Under the pieces are notes generated by a model. It made no database searches. It was given only the letters and a program-made list of their open reading frames with translations, and had not been told where the DNA came from. Below are positions 13,805 to 18,500 of a stretch of 18,500 nucleotides of DNA, one piece after another; position 1 is the stretch's first letter; each line of letters begins with the position of its first letter. The position numbers and the translations under genes were made by a program. Where the stretch lies: the NCBI GenBank assembly GCA_023459095.1, contig JAEWVQ010000008.1, positions 1 to 18,500 of the forward strand. The letters run 5' to 3'. This DNA comes from Pseudomonadota bacterium. Lineage in GTDB: Bacteria; Pseudomonadota; Gammaproteobacteria; Burkholderiales; Rhodocyclaceae.

Positions 13805-16800
13805 TCAGAACGCCGCCGCTTCGCGGTCGTCGAGCAGGCGCTCGGCGTCCTTGCGGCCGAACAGCCAGAACAGCGCGGGGGTCAGGAAGGTGTCGAGCAG
13901 GGTCGAGCTGATCAGCCCGGAGAAAATCACCACTGCCACCGGATGCAGCACCTCGGTGCCTGGGCGCTCGGCCTCGAACAACAGCGGGGCGAGCGCGAAT
14001 GCGGTGACCAGCGCGGTCATCAGCACCGGCGACAGGCGCTCCAGCGAGCCGCGCACGATCATCGCCTGACCGAACGCCTCGCCCTCGATGCGCATCAGGT
14101 TGATGTAGTGGCTGACCTTGAGGATGCCGTTGCGCACCGAGATCCCGGCGAGCGTGATGAAGCCCACCAGCGCCGCCACCGACAGCGGCTGCCCCGACAG
14201 CCACAGACCCAGCACCGCGCCGACCAGTGCCAGCGGAATGTTGGCCATGATCAGCATTGACAGCCGCAGCGACTTGTAGCGGCTGTACAGCACCACGAAC
14301 ATCAGCGCCAGCGACACCAGCGAGAGCAGCCCGACCAGGCGCGAGGCCTCCTCCTGGGCCTGGAACTGGCCGCCGAGGGTGACGAAATAGCCTTCGGGCA
14401 GCGGTGTCGCGGCGACCACCGCGCGGATGTCGGCGACGATCTCCGACAGCGCGCGCCCTTCAGCGTTGGCCGACAGCACGATGCGGCGGCGGCCGTCGTC
14501 GCGGCTCACCTGGTTGGGGCCGTCGCCGATTTCGATCGTCGCCAGCCGCGACAAGGGCACATGGCCGGCGGGGGTCTCGATCAGCACGTCGGCCAGCCCG
14601 GCGGCCGAGCGCGCCGCATCGGGCAGGCGCATCACCAGGGCGAAGCGGCGCCCGTCCTCGACGATCTGCGCCAACCTTTCGCCCTCGACCAGGCTCTGCA
14701 GCGTCTCAAGAATGCGCGGCACCGGCACGCCGTAGCGCGCCGCGGCGTCGTAGTCGATGCGGACCTGGATCTGCGGCGCCAGCACCTGCTTCTCGATCTC
14801 GAGATCGGCAACGCCCGGAATCGCCGCCAGCCGTGCGCGCAGCACATCGGCCTGACCGCGCAGCACGTCGAGATCCTCGCCGAAGATCTTGATCGCGATC
14901 TGCGACCGCACCCCCGACAGCATGTGATCGATGCGGTGCGAGATCGGCTGGCCGATGCCGATCGCCGCCGGCAGACCGACCAGCCGCGCGCGGATGTCGG
15001 CCACCACCTCGGCCATCGGCCGGGTCAGCGCGGCGGCCGGCACCAAGCCGACGTCGAGCTCGCTCACATGCACGCCCTCGGCGTGCTCGTCGAGTTCGGC
15101 ACGGCCGCTGCGGCGACCGACGTGGGTCACCTCCGGCACCCCGGCCACCAGCACCTCGGCCTGGCGCGCGAGCGCGCTCGATTCCTCCAGGGTCACGCCG
15201 GGATTGAGCCGCAGGCCGATCAGCAGCGTGCCCTCGTTGAACGGCGGCAGAAAGGTGCGCGGAAACCACGGCACCGCGGCCGCGGCCACCAGCACCGTAA
15301 CCACCCCGGCGGCCAGTGCCGCGCGCGGCCGGCCTAAGACCGCCAGCAGCGCCCCGCGGTAGCGCGCTTTCAGCCAGGCCAGCACGCGGGTGTCGCCGTG
15401 CTCGAGCGACTTCATGCGCGGCAGCAGGTAGTAGGACAGCACCGGCGTCACCGTCACCGACACCACCAGCGAGGCCAGCGTCGACACGATGAAGGCCACG
15501 CCCAGCGGCACGAACAGGCGGCCCTCCATCCCCGGCAGCGCGAACAGCGGCAGGAACACCAGCACGATAATGACGGTGGCGTAAAGAATGGCCGAGCGCA
15601 CCTCCATCGTCGCCTGCGCCACCAGTTGCAGCGGACTCAGGCGCACCTCCGGGTGGCGCGCACGGTCGAGCTTGAGCCGGCGCAGCACGTTCTCGACGCC
15701 GACCACCGCATCATCGACCAGGCCACCGATGGCGATCGCCAGCCCACCGAGCGTCATGGTGTTGATCGACAGCCCGAAGCGCTCGAACACCAGCGCGGTG
15801 ACGAAAATCGACACCGGGATCGCGGTGAGCGCGATCACCGTCGGCCGCAGCGTGCCGAGGAAGAAGAACAGGATCAGCGCCACGCACACCGAGGCGCCGA
15901 TCAGCTTGCCCTGCAGCGTGCCGATCGAGGCCTCGATGAAGCTCGCCTGGCGGAAGGTCACCTGCGGCGCCGCCATCCCGGCCGGCAGCGCATTCGCCAT
16001 GTCCGCGAGCGCCTGCTCGATGCTGCGGGTGAGCGCGATGGTGTCGGCGGTGGGCTGCTTCTGAACGCCGAGGATCACCGCCGGCCGGCCGGCGAAGCCG
16101 GCATCGCCGCGCCGCGGCGCGGCCTCGAAACTCACCGTGGCGACCTGGCGCAGCAGCACCGGCTGACCGGCGTTCGCGGTCAGCGCCAGATTCTGCAGAT
16201 TCTCCAGGCTGGCGCTGCGCCCGAGGTGGCGGATCAGGTACTCGCGGCCATCGAGGGCGAGGAAGCCGCCCGAGGTATTGGCGGCGTAGCCACGCAGTGC
16301 CGCCACCAGCAGGTCGTGGGTCACGCCCAGGTCGGCCATGCGCCGGGGATCGGGCTGGACCTGGAACTGGCGCACCTCGCCGCCGATCGGGATCACCTGC
16401 GCGACCCCCGGAATCGCCATCAGCCGCGGCCGCAGCACCCAGTCGGCGTACTCGCGCACTTGCATCGCAGCGGTCACCCCCCCCACGCGCGCGGCGCGGT
16501 CCGCGTCGAAGGGAATGGCGATCTGCATGATCTCGCCCATCACCGAACTGATCGGCCCCATGCGCGGCACCACGCCCTCGGGCAGCCCCTCCTCCATCGC
16601 CGCCAGCCGCTCCGCCACCATCTGGCGGGCGCGGAAGATCTCGGTGCCCCAATCGAACGCGACGTAGGCAAAGGACAGCCCCGCGCTCGACACCGAGCGC
16701 ACCGACTCCACGCCGGGCAGACCGTTCATCGCCGTCTCCAGCGGAAAGGTGATGAGTTGCTCGACCTCCTCGGCGGCCATGCCGCCGGCTTCGGTCATGA

Positions 16801-16945
16801 TCGTCACCGTGGGCTTGTTGAGGTCGGGAAACACATCGACCGGAGTGCGCGACAAGCTGAACGCGCCGTAGGCCACCAACACCACGCTGGCGATCATCAC
16901 CAGCAGGCGGTTGGCCAGACTATTGTCGAGTAGCCACTTGAACAT
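13805..16945 (-). CDS. Heavy-metal efflux RND pump, CzcA/CusA family
   Basis: This is an inner-membrane, proton-driven RND transporter of the heavy-metal (HME) branch, which moves metal ions from the periplasm or cytoplasm to an outer-membrane channel. At 1046 residues it is full length. TM1 lies at about 12-30, followed by the family signature TPVDVFPDLNKPTVTI (34-49). The TM4 proton-relay motif is GGLAIAIGGLVDDAVVGVEN with D411, D412 and E418. TM helices 2-6 fill about 345-505 and TM8-12 about 870-1030. TM4 matches the CusA pattern; the extra Asp that CzcA has six residues earlier is absent (alanine 403). Two of the three CusA methionine ligands appear absent. The metal is therefore uncertain. 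The gene follows the adaptor by 16 bp and precedes the small His-rich protein. Confidence 0.95.
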   Translation of the reverse strand: MFKWLLDNSLANRLLVMIASVVLVAYGAFSLSRTPVDVFPDLNKPTVTIMTEAGGMAAEEVEQLITFPLETAMNGLPGVESVRSVSSAGLSFAYVAFDWGTEIFRARQMVAERLAAMEEGLPEGVVPRMGPISSVMGEIMQIAIPFDADRAARVGGVTAAMQVREYADWVLRPRLMAIPGVAQVIPIGGEVRQFQVQPDPRRMADLGVTHDLLVAALRGYAANTSGGFLALDGREYLIRHLGRSASLENLQNLALTANAGQPVLLRQVATVSFEAAPRRGDAGFAGRPAVILGVQKQPTADTIALTRSIEQALADMANALPAGMAAPQVTFRQASFIEASIGTLQGKLIGASVCVALILFFFLGTLRPTVIALTAIPVSIFVTALVFERFGLSINTMTLGGLAIAIGGLVDDAVVGVENVLRRLKLDRARHPEVRLSPLQLVAQATMEVRSAILYATVIIVLVFLPLFALPGMEGRLFVPLGVAFIVSTLASLVVSVTVTPVLSYYLLPRMKSLEHGDTRVLAWLKARYRGALLAVLGRPRAALAAGVVTVLVAAAAVPWFPRTFLPPFNEGTLLIGLRLNPGVTLEESSALARQAEVLVAGVPEVTHVGRRSGRAELDEHAEGVHVSELDVGLVPAAALTRPMAEVVADIRARLVGLPAAIGIGQPISHRIDHMLSGVRSQIAIKIFGEDLDVLRGQADVLRARLAAIPGVADLEIEKQVLAPQIQVRIDYDAAARYGVPVPRILETLQSLVEGERLAQIVEDGRRFALVMRLPDAARSAAGLADVLIETPAGHVPLSRLATIEIGDGPNQVSRDDGRRRIVLSANAEGRALSEIVADIRAVVAATPLPEGYFVTLGGQFQAQEEASRLVGLLSLVSLALMFVVLYSRYKSLRLSMLIMANIPLALVGAVLGLWLSGQPLSVAALVGFITLAGISVRNGILKVSHYINLMRIEGEAFGQAMIVRGSLERLSPVLMTALVTAFALAPLLFEAERPGTEVLHPVAVVIFSGLISSTLLDTFLTPALFWLFGRKDAERLLDDREAAAF

Positions 16946-16961
16946 GGATGCGACGCCTCAC

Positions 16962-18101
16962 TCAGCGGATCTGGTTGACCAGCACGGCGGCCGCGGTGAC
17001 CACACGCTCGCCGTCGGCCAGGCCCGAGGTCACCGCCACGCGTGCGCCGTCGAGCGGCACCACGGTCACCGGGCGCGGCGCAAAATGCTCCGCGCCGGTC
17101 TTGACCCAGACCACGGGCTGGTTGGCCGGACTCTTCTGCACCGCCGCCGCGGGCAACGCGTAGCCGCGCACCGTGGTGCCGGTCTGCACCAGCACCGCCA
17201 CCGGCTCGCCCACCGCGAGCGCCGACAACGCCGTGCCCTCGGCGGCGAAGTGCAGCGGCAGCGCCTGGCCGCGCAGCACCCGCGCAGCGCCGATGAAGGA
17301 GAGCGCCTGCGCCTGGCCGCCGATCACCATCGCCGCCCCGGCGATGTCCTGCGCCAGCGCGCCGTCGTAGGCCAGGGCCTCGATGCGCAGGTGCGCCGGG
17401 TCGATCACCTCGAACACCAGTTCGCGCGCCTCGATCACCTGTCCCGCCACCGCCTCGGTCGCGGCGATCACGCCGCTCACCGGCGCCACCAACGCATCGC
17501 GCCCGTCCACGCCGCGACCGAGCGCCCGGATGCGCCCGGCAAGGCTGGCGAGCTCGCTTTCGGCCGCCTCGATCTCGCGCTGCGGCACGCTGTCGGCGAG
17601 TTGCCGCAGCCGCGCGAGGCGCTTGTCGGCCAGCGCGCGCGCCGCCTCCAGTTCCACCAGCTGGGCGTGCTGCCCGGCGCGTTCGAGCAAGCCTGCGGCC
17701 GGTACCACGTAAGCCAGCACCTCGCCCTTCCTCACCGCCTGCCCGACCGCCGGCAGGCCGCGGGGACCGGCTTCCAGGCGGCCGGCGATCATCGCCTGGA
17801 CCTTGCCACCGGCATTCGGGTCCACCGTCACCTTGCCCGCCAGCGCATGGCTGCGGGGCAGATCGGCGGTAGCCACCGCCACGGTGCGCACGCCGATCTG
17901 GCGCTGCGCCGGCTTGGGCAGGAAGACGCGGCCATCGGGCAGGCGCTGCGGACCGTTGCCGGCCGCCGCCGGCGGCTCCCCGCCGTGGTCATGGTCATGG
18001 TCGTGGCCATCGCCGGCACGGGCCGGCGCCATCGCCCCCCAGCACACGAGCGCCAGGACCAGCGCCGCCGTCAATGTGGGCACCGTCACCGGGCGCCTCA
18101 T
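16962..18101 (-). CDS. Periplasmic adaptor (membrane fusion protein) of the RND pump, CzcB/CusB-like
   Basis: This 379-residue protein links the inner-membrane pump to an outer-membrane channel. A signal peptide occupies about 1-29 (hydrophobic TAALVLALVCWGAMAPARA). The mature N-terminus has a His-Asp metal-binding run, HDHDHDH at 33-39. It then shows the usual adaptor order: a beta-barrel strand segment (GVRTVAVATADLPRSHALAGKVTVD), lipoyl half (QAMIAGRLEAG near 103-113), alpha-helical hairpin rich in Ala/Glu/Arg (about 137-190), second lipoyl half (DALVAPVSGVIAATEAVAGQVI) and a membrane-proximal C-terminal domain. It has no lipobox cysteine. The start codon overlaps the upstream gene's TGA (ATGA at 18101-18098), so translation is coupled. 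CzcB and CusB are close alternatives; the substrate is not clear. Confidence 0.93.
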   Translation of the reverse strand: MRRPVTVPTLTAALVLALVCWGAMAPARAGDGHDHDHDHGGEPPAAAGNGPQRLPDGRVFLPKPAQRQIGVRTVAVATADLPRSHALAGKVTVDPNAGGKVQAMIAGRLEAGPRGLPAVGQAVRKGEVLAYVVPAAGLLERAGQHAQLVELEAARALADKRLARLRQLADSVPQREIEAAESELASLAGRIRALGRGVDGRDALVAPVSGVIAATEAVAGQVIEARELVFEVIDPAHLRIEALAYDGALAQDIAGAAMVIGGQAQALSFIGAARVLRGQALPLHFAAEGTALSALAVGEPVAVLVQTGTTVRGYALPAAAVQKSPANQPVVWVKTGAEHFAPRPVTVVPLDGARVAVTSGLADGERVVTAAAVLVNQIR

Positions 18102-18500
18102 GCCGTCACCGCCTTGCGCACGGACGCGCGGCGCAGGACGAAACCGAGGACCCCGGCGGCGGCCACCCCGGCGCCGAACCCGCCCGCCGCCGCCCGCCAG
18201 TCGTAGCCGCCGGCGACGATCGCAGCCGGCGCCGCCTCATGCAGGTCGAACTCGCCGGCGAGCAGATCGGCCTCGTCGCCGGCGAGCACGGTGGCGGTGA
18301 CCGCGATCACGCCCGCGGCGGGTGCCGCGCCGAGTCCGGCCTCGAACACGCCGTGGCCGCGATCGTCGAGCGCCAACCGGCGGCCGTCGAACTCGACCTC
18401 GAGCACCGCCTGTTCGACCGGACTGTTGTCGGCAAAGCGGTCGAGATAGAAGCTCACGCGGTCGCCGTCGAGCACGCCGACCAGTTCGAAGGTTTCCGAT
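18098..18500 (-). CDS. Membrane-anchored periplasmic protein of the efflux operon (partial, N-terminus off the right edge)
   Basis: The frame is open to the right edge, so the start lies outside the window; 133 residues are visible. The first part is a beta-rich domain beginning SETFELVGVLDGDRVSFYLD and including VLEVEFDGRRLALDDRGHGVFEAG. The C-terminal end has a Gly/Ala-rich hydrophobic helix (GGFGAGVAAAGVLGFVLRR) followed by a basic tail, suggesting a periplasmic domain with a C-terminal membrane anchor. Its TGA overlaps the adaptor ATG, so it is a bona fide operon member. I cannot assign a named family. The domain appears similar to that of the small His-rich protein at the other end of the operon. 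An internal ATG at 18475 would cut into the domain and is probably not the true start. Confidence 0.75.
   Translation of the reverse strand, partial: SETFELVGVLDGDRVSFYLDRFADNSPVEQAVLEVEFDGRRLALDDRGHGVFEAGLGAAPAAGVIAVTATVLAGDEADLLAGEFDLHEAAPAAIVAGGYDWRAAAGGFGAGVAAAGVLGFVLRRASVRKAVTA

Noticed and set aside
15398..16933. A 511-codon plus-strand frame opposite the RND pump gene.
   Set aside because: The product is dominated by His, Arg, Gln and Asp, typical of the reverse complement of a GC-rich membrane protein gene. The pump frame on the minus strand has full family motifs.
18002..18100. His-Asp codon repeats near the adaptor start as a possible tandem DNA repeat.
   Set aside because: The short CAT/GAC-type repeat at about 17980-18006 simply encodes the HDHDHDH metal-binding run and is not an independent DNA element.
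16911..18206. A 431-codon plus-strand frame opposite the adaptor gene.
   Set aside because: It is a shadow frame of the same His/Arg-rich type; the minus-strand adaptor explains the region.

Overview
The window is very GC-rich, tightly packed bacterial chromosome with short intergenic gaps, ATGA/GTGA stop-start overlaps and G/C-ending codons. The gene content (hydroxysqualene-route hpnCDE, periplasmic esterase TesA, SelD with MnmH, CvrA/NhaP2-type antiporter, EttA, a Czc/Cus-like metal efflux operon) and general sequence character suggest a betaproteobacterium, perhaps Rhodocyclales (Azoarcus/Thauera-like). That placement is inference from gene content and protein style, not a computed phylogeny. 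No tRNA, rRNA, CRISPR array, transposase or phage gene is visible.

Layout, left to right. (1) 1-1341, minus strand: a LolD-type ABC ATPase translationally overlapped with a MacB/FtsX-type permease that runs off the left edge. (2) 1429-4484, plus strand: hpnC-hpnD-hpnE, a complete pathway from farnesyl diphosphate to squalene, divergent from the ABC pair. (3) 4498-5827: a second LolD/YbbA-type ATPase (minus) whose start codon overlaps that of divergent tesA (plus). Its usual permease partner is missing and hpnE lies where it would be expected. (4) 5859-8014: divergent selD (minus) and mnmH (plus), together a selenium donor and tRNA 2-selenouridine module. (5) 8026-10682, minus strand: a cation/proton antiporter with a cytoplasmic regulatory tail, followed 5 bp later by a SAM methyltransferase. 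(6) 10749-11413, minus strand: a vapBC toxin-antitoxin pair with its own promoter and an altered PIN motif in the toxin. (7) 11644-13308, plus strand: ettA, the ribosomal ABC-F energy sensor, preceded by a leader whose hairpins resemble an attenuator. (8) 13362-18500, minus strand: a heavy-metal RND efflux operon, made up of a membrane-anchored periplasmic protein (cut by the right edge), an adaptor, a CzcA/CusA-family pump and a small His-rich periplasmic protein.

Most of the window is housekeeping or envelope physiology. The parts that reward a second look are the metal efflux operon, where the first and last visible genes appear to encode the same beta-rich domain on either side of the adaptor and pump, and where the pump has a CusA-like TM4 but lacks most CusA methionine ligands. 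Also worth a look are the ettA leader hairpins, the VapC toxin with D-I-G in place of D-T-N, the antiporter-methyltransferase pairing, and the orphan YbbA-type ATPase next to hpnCDE.
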